This document shows positions 53,701-60,257 of a stretch of 64,000 nucleotides of DNA, in pieces (position 1 is the first letter of the stretch; each line of letters starts with the position of its first letter). The notes under the pieces were generated by a model. It saw nothing but the letters and a program-made list of their open reading frames with translations, made no database searches and had not been told where the DNA came from. The position numbers and the translations under genes are program-made. Source of the stretch: Saprospira grandis (GTDB lineage: Bacteria; Bacteroidota; Bacteroidia; Chitinophagales; Saprospiraceae). The stretch is from contig NZ_CP110854.1 of the NCBI RefSeq assembly GCF_027594745.1, positions 3,489,501 to 3,553,500 of the forward strand, written 5' to 3'.

Positions 53701-55285
53701 TCTCTACTTTACCCGAAGGCGGGGCAACAAAGGTGTACCAAACCCCACGGTCATTTCCCCAGTTGTTGGGGATGGGCTCAAAGAGGTTGTCTGCACAGTA
53801 GTTGTTCTGATCGGTAAGTCCAACGGTGCCGCCAGGAGCAGGGGCACCCAGGGCAATGGTATTACAAATTTCATCATTGGGCGCAGGCGGAATCCCGCCA
53901 TCTCGTACTTCTAGGTCAAAGATACCATCTACATTTAAGGTAGAGCCATCCACCATGATATAGTAGATGCGGCCAGCTTCTAGGCAGCGTACATCTAGTT
54001 CTTCTCCAAAGCCAGTTGGATCATAATCGCTATCTATTTCGCTGAGGCTTCCTGTACAGTTGTTGGTCGAGCTGCTATAAAGGGCGAGCTGAAGGTCTAC
54101 CGCATCGGTCCCAAAAGGGGCGGGTTGGTCACTATTGGCCTCAATAATAACATGCCCAGAGGCAGGGGCTTCAAAGGAGAACCAAACGCCCTGCTCATTG
54201 CTCCAGTTGCCCGGAACGGGCTCGTTGGCATTGCCTGCACAGAGGTTTGACTGGCTGAGGGCATTGGTTTGTACTTGCCCCCCAGTAGGAACAGGCCCCA
54301 GATGAGTGGCCGCACAAATGCTATCGGCTGATTGCTGTACGCCAAGGTCAAAGATTTCTAGGCCAAAGTAGCCTTGGCCGCCATCGGTAAAGGGGATGCC
54401 GCTATCTTCGCCATCTACCAAAAGGAAGTAGGTGGTATTGGGTTGTAGACATTCTACGCTCATTTCTTCATCATAGAGGGCACCTGCCCCCTGATAGTCT
54501 TCGGCCACTAGGCTAAGGGCGCCATTACAACTGCCATTAGAACTTTCATAAAGGGCCAATTGCAGGTCGATGCCATCCCCTAGGTTTTGGGGATCCGAGA
54601 TGGCCTCAAAGCGGAGACTAGCACTGGGGTTGGGGCCGGTGGTAAACTGAAACCAAACGCCTTGTTCATTGGCATTGCCCCAGGGACTAGGTTCTAAGGT
54701 ATTTGTTGCACAGAAGTTCCCGTAGTTGCTCAGTCCATTGTCTCCAATAGAGCTATTGCTATTGAGGGTCCCCAGATTGATGGCATTACAAATTTGGTCA
54801 TAGGCTTGGCCCGCATTTACAAAGCTTCCCGTTGCCCGAATCGTAAAATCTACCTGCCCCCAACTGCTATTCCCACAACAGTTTGGAATGCTTAGGGTAT
54901 AATTGAGGGAGCTACCTGGCGCTGGGGTAGCAAAGTTCTGACAAATCTGGGCCAGACAAGTTTGGTCCACCACACAGGCCGCCCCATCATCCTCAAAGGC
55001 TCTAAAACAGAGCTGGATATTGGCCGGATAGTCTGTTGCACAAATAAATTCTTCATCGTATTGGGTGTTGGGGGCGTCGGTAAAGCAAGCCCCAGATTGA
55101 GGGTAGGTCGTCCACCCTTGGCTTTCTACATTGACGCGCCATTGGGGGTCTGGACTACCACCAAAAATCCCATCTGTACAACTGGTCCCAGCCGTTCCGG
55201 AGTTGATGATCACTTCTAGACGAACTTGGGCCTGCAAGCTCCAGCTGCAGAGGAACAGAAGGCCAAATAGATAGATATGTCGCAT
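44768..55285 (-). CDS. Giant SprB-repeat surface protein with T9SS type B sorting domain
   Basis: A 3,505-residue secreted protein. Signal peptide at 1-19. From about 162 to 1690 there are about ten PPC-like modules with a repeating pattern (ICNAIxLG, CAxxxxEPxP, TVWYxFTAPxSG, IDLQLAVYxSS, CLxPGxTYxxxVDG), the last two divergent. From about 1700 to 3310 I count about 21 SprB-type repeats of roughly 75 residues (C-x-G-x-x-DG, GGTAPYSYLWSNG, NLAAGNYxLTVTDANGC). The C-terminus (about 3415-3505) is a gliding/T9SS type B domain (NTFTPNNDGANDRFFIQG, VYDRWGELVFEG, NSGVYAWYAEL). Probably a surface adhesin for gliding or prey capture (inference). Confidence 0.9.
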   Translation of the reverse strand: MRHIYLFGLLFLCSWSLQAQVRLEVIINSGTAGTSCTDGIFGGSPDPQWRVNVESQGWTTYPQSGACFTDAPNTQYDEEFICATDYPANIQLCFRAFEDDGAACVVDQTCLAQICQNFATPAPGSSLNYTLSIPNCCGNSSWGQVDFTIRATGSFVNAGQAYDQICNAINLGTLNSNSSIGDNGLSNYGNFCATNTLEPSPWGNANEQGVWFQFTTGPNPSASLRFEAISDPQNLGDGIDLQLALYESSNGSCNGALSLVAEDYQGAGALYDEEMSVECLQPNTTYFLLVDGEDSGIPFTDGGQGYFGLEIFDLGVQQSADSICAATHLGPVPTGGQVQTNALSQSNLCAGNANEPVPGNWSNEQGVWFSFEAPASGHVIIEANSDQPAPFGTDAVDLQLALYSSSTNNCTGSLSEIDSDYDPTGFGEELDVRCLEAGRIYYIMVDGSTLNVDGIFDLEVRDGGIPPAPNDEICNTIALGAPAPGGTVGLTDQNNYCADNLFEPIPNNWGNDRGVWYTFVAPPSGKVEIRAENQSFFGSDQIDLQLVVYDAANQSCNDPLTEIQSEHDGIGVVWDENMEVECLTPGRTYFLMVDGEGALFDPDLQEGIFDLEVYGDPRDPPATNDDPCNAIYLGDPTGGQIGTSPGPQHGSQNNFCATGAGEPNPGAFNPNQTVWYTFTAPASGNVEIELSSDDPLNGVDPIDLQVAVWEAASCTGSWREMNSGDDLVVFDLDLEVYCLNPGQIYYVQVNGADLAILDPEEGYFDITITEIPPIPVAPNNLICNAIPLGDPFTNGPQSITNQHNLCADAIGDPNPDDFDADQTVWYSFSTPATGGPYAVDISATTFTPFSSQDAIDIQLAVFESSNNSCTGILTEVESDYDPGFFDEDMDVQCLDAGKTYFIMVDGSFLDVQGYFDLTISQAPSVPIPTNDLICNAEALGAVPIGGSINNNINYANFCAETEPGEPSPFNIEQTVWFSFQAPAHVGASTSSEVSIRLESDPNNQGNGVDLQLAVYRSSNGSCTGNLQLLEEGVDNPTLSFDAEVNLTCLLPGETYWVQVDGSLIDVEGYFTIEIIDDGAGSFPANDNICNATPLGAVPNGGSINNNVSYNNYCATLEPNEPNPSAFAADETVWFSFEAPTSGNISISLESDPASLGDNPNLQLALWYSPGGTCAGPWLEMGSDYDPLLNDESMSITCLVPGATYYLQVDGQEDYFGVEEGYFTIEIEDDGGSTTFPYNNNICDAYDFGLPTGNFATLGNETNECANVELGEPGLGGYAEHTVWYQFTAPPSGRVEVEVESNDPIFGIDPEVYIFGSSTNSCTGQLSLSDGSNLPTAIITENVEATCLTPGNIYFIQVDGEGLNREGEFSIRVRDMEPLFGTGQPNDPEPVNNYCQNAISIPVQSESCTNGTGSWNSYNYGVPTASQPTSCGQNCGETWYSFTMPSSGVALVEGNDDGISSSSPIGDFSDLVVVAYTGGCGNLQQVACGSGGLSGDVGFEIAAPPGSQILLQVFNDGGDDDNENFELCVSEGCGADNCLNAIAYPIQPNVPYCFNTASATGEGVAGGAPGYFECGEGDDPEHSLYYYFVSDCNGSAVTLSIINATSSGNCIGGTVPGDGFNISFFQDSSPCDNNPDVLVDCQSFNSCMTQPINWSFTYNNLQPNTPYIVQIDGGFNFLGGSNNGTFMIQTTTSPVPMPTSTPSGCGSNNGTATATTVGGTPPFSFQWSNGAVDSIITNLSPGWYTVTVTSSGPGGCSAIDSVFVDSTNALGLQLASQRDESCLGSCDGSATVLPLSGLAINYNYLWDAAAGSQTTATATGLCAGSYSVTVSSNNGCQDSMTVQIGSPNPVQASLVNGSLPQCPGLCDGSAAITATGGSISTDYYYQWSHGDSTSLVTNLCAGNYSVTISDRNGCYDTLQLNIPVPPSPIQISLLASQDLSCAGDSSGSFSLTAAGGQAPYTYIMAGDSNQTGQFSALAAGNYLVQVIDDVGCTDTISVSIQEPTPLSAGISIDQDYNGSPISCFGAADAALSATATGGTANYSYNWSTGASSNSLNGLAAGNYSLTVSDQNGCQDSSSISLQAPDSIQLNIDTLSFYNGYTVSCASATDGQLEAIYSGGWGSLQGQWSNGSSQALQNSLAAGNYCFSVTDINGCQASSCVLLTAPDTLLLDSVQQQNIICAGQQNGELSVFMQGGLPPYSYLWSNGQRSSNISNLAAGNYQLTVTDANGCNWLGSWTITEPTPLVLQLDADSVRCNGGADGSISALLSGGIAPYSYLWSNGQSSSSINNLAAGPYQLTVTDANGCSIVASALVQEPANAVIANVLSSQNPSCNQGTDGWIDADAQGGTPNYSFLWSTGDTTEDLQQLAAGNYSLTATDARGCQATTSIQLMAPSAIQPSISVYSNYHGASISCAGASDGALTAQVQGGTAPYLISWSTGENTALIQNLSAGWYTVSFSDANGCTAVDSIELSAPLPLAAQQTVSAASCANSCDGQIVYQAVAGTGTLGQNGYEYRLLGPGQNGQLFGPNNNWSNLCAGWYVVQLRDGNGCQIQDSIEITAPAPLQLQLSQNDPSCFNGNDGSLTALATGGTAPYTYLWSDGQTTATATNLSAGSYSLSLTDANGCILVQTTSLHSPSPLAINFQVDSASCAGSSDGAILAIATGGTAPYSYLWSNGQMGRQARGLTAGNYQLTISDAQGCQFTASTTVEEPSPLQIQLQSSTPNCQGQNSGTATVVATGGTAPYTYLWSDGQTTATATNLAAGSYQLIVTDAKGCQQNASVQLSQPTGLGLAINQLQAPSCHNAADGELEAVVVGGTAPYQYNWSNGSSTANANNLAAGWYSLTVSDAGGCQLVDSFELLAPAALQLSLSSQAAGCLQGQDGEATASVQGGTLPYSFLWSNGAQTQQVTGLAAGNYQLTVTDANGCSIQGQVVVDEPASGLVGYINVQDALCQNGASGQLTAIISGGTPLANGDYNYSWSNGGNTAILSNLSAGNYSLTASDANGCTLSLSAQVGEPTGIQLTLVSSQDPRCAGELTGQAQLQASGGTSPLSYQWSDGQTAPTAQNLGAGSYSVTVTDRNGCTADLSVQITDPAPLQLNMQLNMPACAGGDDGSISYQSSSVPVNAFLWSNGQVGEPLTGLAAGIYNLTVVDQNGCSADFQYVLGGPPALGLTLKPQSNIRCAGELSASVEALASSGTAPYSYLWSNGDTQSLAQNLGAAWYAVTATDANGCQQTDSIQFVDPAPLELSAEVDSVRCLGESNGSILALAQGGSTALGGYSYSLDSLNWQASPFFPNLAAADYTIYLRDANDCVADTLVEVEAGLPFFLQQFGPNDTTLAYGDSLLLYALLNDSLGVSFSWSESLSNQLLSDSSYQLWVQPFDRAIYEFVAQNERGCRLDSSITVFIDKERIAAAPNTFTPNNDGANDRFFIQGDERLQLVKLFRVYDRWGELVFEGQNLAPNDPQAGWDGQFKGRPMNSGVYAWYAELEFIDGHILVLKGSIQLLR

Positions 55286-55395
55286 ATAGCTGTTTTTTGT
55301 CCAACAAAATTGAAGGCTAAAAATAAGAAATCCTTAGCAGTTCTTCACTAAACGTTTGTTTCCTGCCTCCTTGTTGCCAAGGACCCTGTTTTTTT

Positions 55396-55514
55396 GGGGC
55401 CTCCGCCTCCCTTCGCTCGTCGGCGCTACGTTGCGCAGCTCGCTGTTCGCTCGGCCCTGCGGCCTGACGGCCTTGGTCTGGCCTGCGGCCACTGCTGCAC
55501 ATCGCTAGGCCAAA
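55396..55514 (+). repeat. GC-rich intergenic element, copy 14
   Basis: Head GGGGCCTCCGCC, CTCGGCCC, variable stem GGCC-TGAC-GGCC, GGTCTG and GGCC-TGC-GGCC, tail CATCGCTAGGCC. It lies upstream of the giant gene. Confidence 0.85.
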
Positions 55515-55530
55515 TGGAAGTCCTGCGCTT

Positions 55531-55553
55531 CGGCCATCCTTTGATAAAAATTT
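55531..55553 (+). repeat. 23-bp sequence shared with 7.9 kb
   Basis: Identical to 7897-7919 (CGGCCATCC then TTTGATAAAAATTT), again adjacent to a GC-rich element. Confidence 0.7.
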
Positions 55554-55659
55554 GAGGCTAGTCCAGGCATTTTTTAAAGGCATAGCTGTAGCTATGGCTG
55601 AGAAAAATAACGCAGAATAGCAGGAAATTAAAGCAAAGGATAGAAGTGGCAGGGCTTTC

Positions 55660-55945
55660 ATTTGGCCTTTGCCGTTTGGCCTTCGGCCATGGCGGCTTCG
55701 CCGCCCGTTATTCATCGCCTAGGGACAAGCCCCTAGGCTAATCCAATGGAGTCAGCCCTAAAGGGTCTCAACTGCTCATATAGCTGGCCTTGCTCATCTG
55801 TTTTTGCAGAGAAGGGCCATATCCAAAGGCCCTCGCAGAGGGCTGTCTGAAAAAGCTAGCCTAGGGGCTTGTCCCTAGGCGCAGGAAAGAGCAGACACAA
55901 AATTTTAAACAGACTCTGCCTAGGGGCTTATCTCTAGGCAATGAT
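55660..55945. repeat. Short GC-rich and CCTAGGGG palindromes
   Basis: The segment contains GGCC-TTC-GGCC and GGCGGC-TTC-GCCGCC hairpins (55675-55710). Three CCTAGG palindromes follow: CCTAGGGACAAGCCCCTAGG (about 55719-55738), CCTAGGGGCTTGTCCCTAGG (about 55860-55879) and a third near 55919-55940. No gene is supported. Confidence 0.7.
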
Positions 55946-55980
55946 TGGTAAAACTCCTTCTTAGTTGCCCTGAACTCTAC

Positions 55981-56168
55981 GATATAGGTTGTCAAAGTCA
56001 TTGAATACAGTTACTAAACTGTTCGTTATAGGTTCCTCTACTGCATAAGAGTCGTCCTGAACTCCATGATATAGGTTGTAGAAGTGTATAATATACGTTG
56101 GCTAAGTGCATGATATACGTTAGGGAACTGTACGGTATAGGTTGTGGAACTACATAATATAGGTTGTA
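55981..56168 (+). repeat. 22-bp imperfect tandem repeat array
   Basis: Units share a (G/A)ATATAGGTTGT core, with starts at 55981, 56003, 56025, 56068, 56090, 56112, 56134 and 56156. A degenerate unit sits near 56046, so spacing is 22 bp almost throughout. One unit is preceded by GTCGTCCTGAACTCCATGA (about 56051-56069), which matches the reverse complement of the array after the palindrome. No coding function is likely. Confidence 0.8.
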
Positions 56169-56170
56169 GG

Positions 56171-56208
56171 ACCCCAAAATAGACGTCCTAGGACGTCTAT
56201 TTTGGGGT
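56171..56208. repeat. Perfect 38-bp palindrome
   Basis: Left half ACCCCAAAATAGACGTCCT is followed with no spacer by its exact reverse complement AGGACGTCTATTTTGGGGT. It sits between the two tandem arrays. Confidence 0.95.
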
Positions 56209-56214
56209 ATAGGA

Positions 56215-56465
56215 AGGTACCCAATGGGGTTAGGGGACGTACCTCATGGAGTTCGGGACGTCCCTTATGGGGTTGGAGGACGTACCTCATGGAGTTCGGA
56301 ACGTCCCTTATGGGGTTGGAGGACGTACCTCATGGAGTTCGGGACGTCCCTTATGGGGTTGGGGGACGTCCCTCATGGAGTTCGGAACGTCCCCTCTGGG
56401 GTTGGAGGACGTATCTCATGGAGTTCGGGACGTCCCCTCTGGGGTTTTTGGACCTATACAATGCA
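56215..56465 (-). repeat. 43-bp tandem array of alternating 21- and 22-bp half units
   Basis: ACGT occurs at 56237, 56258, 56280, 56301, 56323, 56344, 56366, 56387, 56409 and 56430, giving alternating steps of 21 and 22 bp. Two half-unit types alternate: GGACGTACCTCATGGAGTTC and GGACGTCCCTTATGGGG. The unit has no stop codon in three forward frames, so about 90-codon frames appear, but they are not supported as genes. Sequence to about 56505 contains further AGACGTCTAT and CCTAATTTGGGG echoes of the palindrome. Confidence 0.85.
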
Positions 56466-56723
56466 GTTTCAGACGTCTATCAAGCAGTAGGAGCGTCCTA
56501 ATTTGGGGTGCTAGACCGATAGCTTGAGCTAAATAAGTGGCCTCTTCCATTTTCTAAGCTAAAAAATGCGGTAGAGAAGTGCTACTTTAGGGTTCTTAGA
56601 CCTAAGCTCTACCTTAGAGGAGCCCTATTTTGGGCTTGTGCAACCCCATCGCCCTAGTTTATTAGTCCCTCAACTTTTTCTTGGGGGGTGAAAAAGGAGA
56701 GGTAAAGAAAGCGTTTTTTAGCA

Positions 56724-57078
56724 GCTGGGCGGTTTTGGCCCCATGGGCTGAAGCCCATGGTTGTGGGGCTATGCAAACTGGCGGGCTAAAGCCCTTGTTT
56801 GCTGTTTATTACAACTCATTATGGGCCGATGGTTTTAACCTTCGGCTCATTTTTTTACGCTTAGTTTGGCTACTTTTGTTGCTGTAGGTTTCAACCTACA
56901 GGTACATATATATCCATCCTACAGGCGGCGAAGCCGCCGCAAAGGAGCGAAGCGACTTGGCCTAGGGGCCTGAAAGGGTGGCCGCGCAGCGGCAGACCAA
57001 GGGCGAAGCCCGCAGGGCCGAGCAGACCTGCGAGCCCTGAAAGGGCCCGGCCGCCGCAGGCGGCAGGCCCCAAAAAAA
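56724..57078. repeat. Composite element D (left arm missing)
   Basis: A palindrome block (CCATGGGCTGAAGCCCATGG, GGGCTAAAGCCC, a GATGG core with one mismatch, CTGTAGGTTTCAACCTACAG) and a minus-oriented arm. The arm has first stem GGGC-TTCG-CCC and second stem GCCGC-TGC-GCGGC. The left arm of the usual composite is absent. Nothing else is recognised in 56530-56723. Confidence 0.82.
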
Positions 57079-57135
57079 GAATAAAGATATTTACTGATAC
57101 TGCACAGCTATTTTGAGAAAATAGAAGTTGGAACT

Positions 57136-57603
57136 ATGGATTTAGATATGAAATCAATGTTTATGTATTATGCTATAATAATTATATTTATCTTGGCAGC
57201 GAGTAGTTTATATGCTCAAGAAGATAGTTGTTTTATCGAAAATTACAAGAAAAGACCTGAACATGCAGAGATGTTTGGGTTTGAGAATAGGGCTGTTTTT
57301 ATCCTTGAATTAGGCCATCTTCTTAAGTGCGATAAAAAAGTTAAAAAGGAGTTGAGTGAAGACTTAAAGGAGGGAATTAGGTTAAAAGTTTTTTTAAATA
57401 AGTCCTTAACAGAAGTAGATTCTGTGCAAGTTCATGGTCTAAGACTTAGCCCTAAAAAGTTAAGGCGCTTATTGAGACGAACGCGGAAAAAAGCAAAAGT
57501 TATAAGGACTTGTTTGGCTGTTAATTATTATGCAACAGAACCAAGCCCTCCATCTATGAATATCACAACAACCAAAAGTATTCTTCTCGTTTTTGCAAAA
57601 TAA
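57136..57603 (+). CDS. Secreted small protein of unknown function
   Basis: A 155-residue AT-rich gene with a signal peptide (hydrophobic YYAIIIIFILAASSLYAQ; cleavage before EDSC). The start could be ATG 57136 or the in-frame ATG 57148 (MKSMFMYYA). The mature part is basic (SPKKLRRLLRRTRKKAK), with Cys near both ends. First gene after composite element D. No family recognised. Confidence 0.55.
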   Translation: MDLDMKSMFMYYAIIIIFILAASSLYAQEDSCFIENYKKRPEHAEMFGFENRAVFILELGHLLKCDKKVKKELSEDLKEGIRLKVFLNKSLTEVDSVQVHGLRLSPKKLRRLLRRTRKKAKVIRTCLAVNYYATEPSPPSMNITTTKSILLVFAK

Positions 57604-57660
57604 CTATTAGGTACTGCAGCGGCTGAAGGCAGCTGATATTTAGGGGCTAAAAAATATGTT

Positions 57661-58596
57661 ATGAAGTTTGTTTACTTGTTGGCAGGAGTTTTTATTTTTA
57701 ATTCATGTCAATTGTTGAGGTTAGAGAAAAGAGAGGCAACAGCAGAGCCAGTGGAGCAGTTCTATTTTCCGTCTGGTGACGGAAAATGGGGGGTATATGG
57801 GTTCCCAGATATAGAGAATTGTTATTCTTTTGAGATAAATGAAGAAGATAGCTTTAGGTTCGTAGTAGATAGTCTTCTATTCAAAGGACAAAGGTCTGGA
57901 TCTAAAATCCACTTTGAATTGGGTGACTCTTTAGCTAGTTATTATATCAAGGGGCAGTTTCAGATTCCTACTGAATATGTACTAAAACCTCAAAAAAATA
58001 AGACTGGAGAGCGAAGCAATAGCTGGATTATCGAAAGAATTCCATTGCGTATAGGGCATTGGTACTATAGTCGTGATGGAGAAAGATCTTTGGGTTACTA
58101 TCATAGCACTGAGGTATCGGCAGATTCACTTGCAAAGGATGAGCATTATATTAACTTAGTCGGAAAGTTAGAAAAAACAGCATTATTAGGACTACCGGTA
58201 AAATTTAAATGGCCTAAATATCATCTACAAATTGTGGAGGGAGATAGCTTTAATTTAAAAGTGGATACATTTGCTTTTCAAGGTTTCTTGCAAGCTGATA
58301 CTTTATACTTCGAATTTGGGGAAGAAAACCAAGATGGATACATAAAAGGACAGTTTTGTATATCGTCAAAAAGCTATCCTGCACCAAACTATAGGATACT
58401 AGATTTAGCTGAAGACATAAAATTTGATTTAGGAATTCCAGAGCCTAAAAATAAATTTTATTGGAATCCTAAAGAATCAATAAACTATCATACTACTTAT
58501 GCTTGTCAAAAAGAAAAATGGGCGTTAAGAGTTGGTAAATGGGAGTATTTGGAAAAGGGAGAACGGATTTTTATTGACTATCCAGGTCTGCAGTGA
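57661..58596 (+). CDS. Lipoprotein with internal duplication and MORN-like segments
   Basis: A 311-residue lipoprotein with lipobox FIFNSC (Cys near residue 16). Two halves repeat the same plan: EEDSFRFVVDSLLFKGQ...YIKGQFQIPTEY then LRIGHWYYSRDGERSLGYY in the first, and EGDSFNLKVDTFAFQG...YIKGQFCISSKSY then LRVGKWEYLEKGERIFIDY in the second. The GxWxYxxxGER pieces resemble MORN motifs. Function unknown; probably envelope-exposed. Confidence 0.6.
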   Translation: MKFVYLLAGVFIFNSCQLLRLEKREATAEPVEQFYFPSGDGKWGVYGFPDIENCYSFEINEEDSFRFVVDSLLFKGQRSGSKIHFELGDSLASYYIKGQFQIPTEYVLKPQKNKTGERSNSWIIERIPLRIGHWYYSRDGERSLGYYHSTEVSADSLAKDEHYINLVGKLEKTALLGLPVKFKWPKYHLQIVEGDSFNLKVDTFAFQGFLQADTLYFEFGEENQDGYIKGQFCISSKSYPAPNYRILDLAEDIKFDLGIPEPKNKFYWNPKESINYHTTYACQKEKWALRVGKWEYLEKGERIFIDYPGLQ

Positions 58597-58678
58597 TTTT
58601 AAGTCGCAGCCATTATAAAATGCTAGTAGTGGCCTAAGTTGAACTGTTTTTAGGTCTATTTAATCAAAAGCAGCGAGT

Positions 58679-58933
58679 ATGATTCTATTTATAGAAATAG
58701 TTACCTTACTTATTTTACTTGCAGGGAATATCCTTTACCTTAAGCGAGGTCGAGCTAGAAGTACGCCCAAAGTCGTATTTTGGGGCATAGAAATAGAAAG
58801 AATAGATGCATTGGGTTTTCTAATAATGTCACTGTTGCAATTAGACTTTTTAAATCAATTTTTGGATTTATTGATTCTACTTGCCGTTTTATTTTTTGTA
58901 GTTACCCATCTGCGGATAAGGACTGTAGAATAG
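58679..58933 (+). CDS. Small membrane protein
   Basis: An 84-residue protein with an N-terminal membrane segment (about 2-20), a basic loop (LKRGRARSTPK) and one or two further hydrophobic segments (about 45-75). No family recognised. It lies between lipoprotein and secreted-protein genes in the same direction and is AT-rich like them. Confidence 0.5.
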   Translation: MILFIEIVTLLILLAGNILYLKRGRARSTPKVVFWGIEIERIDALGFLIMSLLQLDFLNQFLDLLILLAVLFFVVTHLRIRTVE

Positions 58934-58978
58934 ATGCTCTTGTTGTAAAAAGCTCAGCCCAGCCAAAAAACAATAAAA

Positions 58979-59533
58979 ATGAAGACTAGTATAAGTTTGT
59001 TGCTAATGTTTTTTTGTTCCGTTTTAGCTCACAGTCAATGTGATAAGATGGAGGTAAAAGGCCAAGGAGATACAATTTTATTTTTTAAAAATTGTGTTCA
59101 GGGAGAGTTGCTCGTCTTTGATACACTTATACTACCGCCTTTGCTTAAAGATGTAAAATTTAAGCAAATAGCAGATAATGCGGTTTATGTTAGCTGGACC
59201 TTTAGGGCAGTTGGCGGAGAGCAATGTTTTCTTTTGAGAAAAATTATCCTTAATGAGGATGGAGAGTTAATTCATCAAGATAGAATTGACGGTTTCTGTG
59301 AGGAGGATTTGAGGGAAGGAAGAACGTTAAGGGAAGGTAATTGTATCGACTTATATAAAACAGGGATAGAGGTTGTTTTTGAAGATGTAGCTAAGTCTTC
59401 TCTGTTTATAAGCTATGAAGAACTATCTAATTATACTGTAGAACAAGTAATTAAAAACAAAGAAGCTGATGAGAGGATATTGGCTATTTGTTGTTTTCGT
59501 CTGCAGCCTGGCTTGTCAGTCGAGACAGCCTGA
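58979..59533 (+). CDS. Secreted protein of unknown function
   Basis: A 184-residue protein with a signal peptide (MKTSISLLLMFFCSVLAHSQ) and several Cys residues (CDKMEV, FKNCVQ, QCFLL, GFCEED, GNCIDL) that could form disulfides. Its last 65 bases overlap the start of the next gene in another frame. The C-terminal residues encoded in the overlap (ICCFRLQPGLSVETA) may therefore reflect a frameshift or an old junction. Confidence 0.55.
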   Translation: MKTSISLLLMFFCSVLAHSQCDKMEVKGQGDTILFFKNCVQGELLVFDTLILPPLLKDVKFKQIADNAVYVSWTFRAVGGEQCFLLRKIILNEDGELIHQDRIDGFCEEDLREGRTLREGNCIDLYKTGIEVVFEDVAKSSLFISYEELSNYTVEQVIKNKEADERILAICCFRLQPGLSVETA

Positions 59534-60251
59534 TGAAAAGGCAAGCGAAAAAGCTTTTTCCTACCGCTCTATTTCAGAAGAAAATCTGATTATCTATATG
59601 GTAGAGGAGGCCAACAATATTTCTATAGCAGCTATTTTAGATCGCATAGAAATTGAAAATGGAATCTCTGAAGTGGAAGCAGATAGTCGCTTTTTAAGAG
59701 CGTTTGATCTGGCCAATATGGGAGCTGTTGAGCTCTATGAGTTGAATCTGAAGCAAGAAGGAAGGCCTCGCATAGCAGCGAGCAAGTATTATTGTCTACG
59801 GTCTAAGCGGCTAAATACGCTCTTTTATATCCCTCTAGAGAAATATTTTCTGCTTAAACTTAATACCTCATCAGATACTTATGTATTTAGCGGCATAGAC
59901 CAAGGAGGCAAAAGAGCCTACTATACTATATTTGGCTTTGATGCTATTTCTGGGATGCCTAAACTCAAATGGTCCTCCCTTAGACATTGTAGTATACCTG
60001 TTTTTATACGGACCCCAGATAGCTACTGCCAGCGTTATCTAAATGATAGCTTAGCCTTTAAAAATGAGGATGTTAATGGCGATGGGTATTTAGATGTGGT
60101 ATTTGAGGGGCTCAGGAAGAGTAGCTGTATGGACAAAAATGGGGAGGAACAAGAGATTAAGTTTAGTATTCTAATGAAGCCAGATCTCGAAAAATTAGAG
60201 TTGATTTTATCAGATGAAAGTATCTGTGATATGGATTGGAATATGAACTAG
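59469..60251 (+). CDS. Lipoprotein with EF-hand-like loop
   Basis: A 260-residue lipoprotein (MRGYWLFVVFVCSLAC lipobox). A DVNGDGYLDVVFEG segment near residue 200 has the D-x-N-x-D-G-x-x-D pattern of calcium-binding FG-GAP or EF-hand loops, preceded by the SRFLRAFDLANMGAVELYEL region. It overlaps the upstream gene by 65 bases. The stop codon is followed within seven bases by composite element E. Function unknown. Confidence 0.58.
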   Translation: MRGYWLFVVFVCSLACQSRQPDEKASEKAFSYRSISEENLIIYMVEEANNISIAAILDRIEIENGISEVEADSRFLRAFDLANMGAVELYELNLKQEGRPRIAASKYYCLRSKRLNTLFYIPLEKYFLLKLNTSSDTYVFSGIDQGGKRAYYTIFGFDAISGMPKLKWSSLRHCSIPVFIRTPDSYCQRYLNDSLAFKNEDVNGDGYLDVVFEGLRKSSCMDKNGEEQEIKFSILMKPDLEKLELILSDESICDMDWNMN

Positions 60252-60257
60252 TTTTTT

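Noticed and set aside
45289..55219. Many plus-strand open frames opposite the giant gene
   Set aside because: They are shadows of the repetitive coding sequence of the long minus-strand gene, with no family motifs or signals.
55317..55715. 132-codon minus-strand frame upstream of the giant gene
   Set aside because: Most of it is a GC-rich element read in reverse; no signal or motif.
56215..56465. CRISPR array
   Set aside because: Repeats are contiguous with no unique spacers, units are imperfect, and no cas gene is near.
55981..56465. Plasmid iteron origin
   Set aside because: The 22-bp spacing is iteron-like, but no rep gene or plasmid function is in the window and core chromosomal genes flank it.
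56202..56527. Overlapping open frames of about 90 codons in three forward frames encoding repeats such as YLMEFGTSLMGLEDV
   Set aside because: The 43-bp repeat unit has no stop in any forward frame, so open frames in all three are expected without coding.
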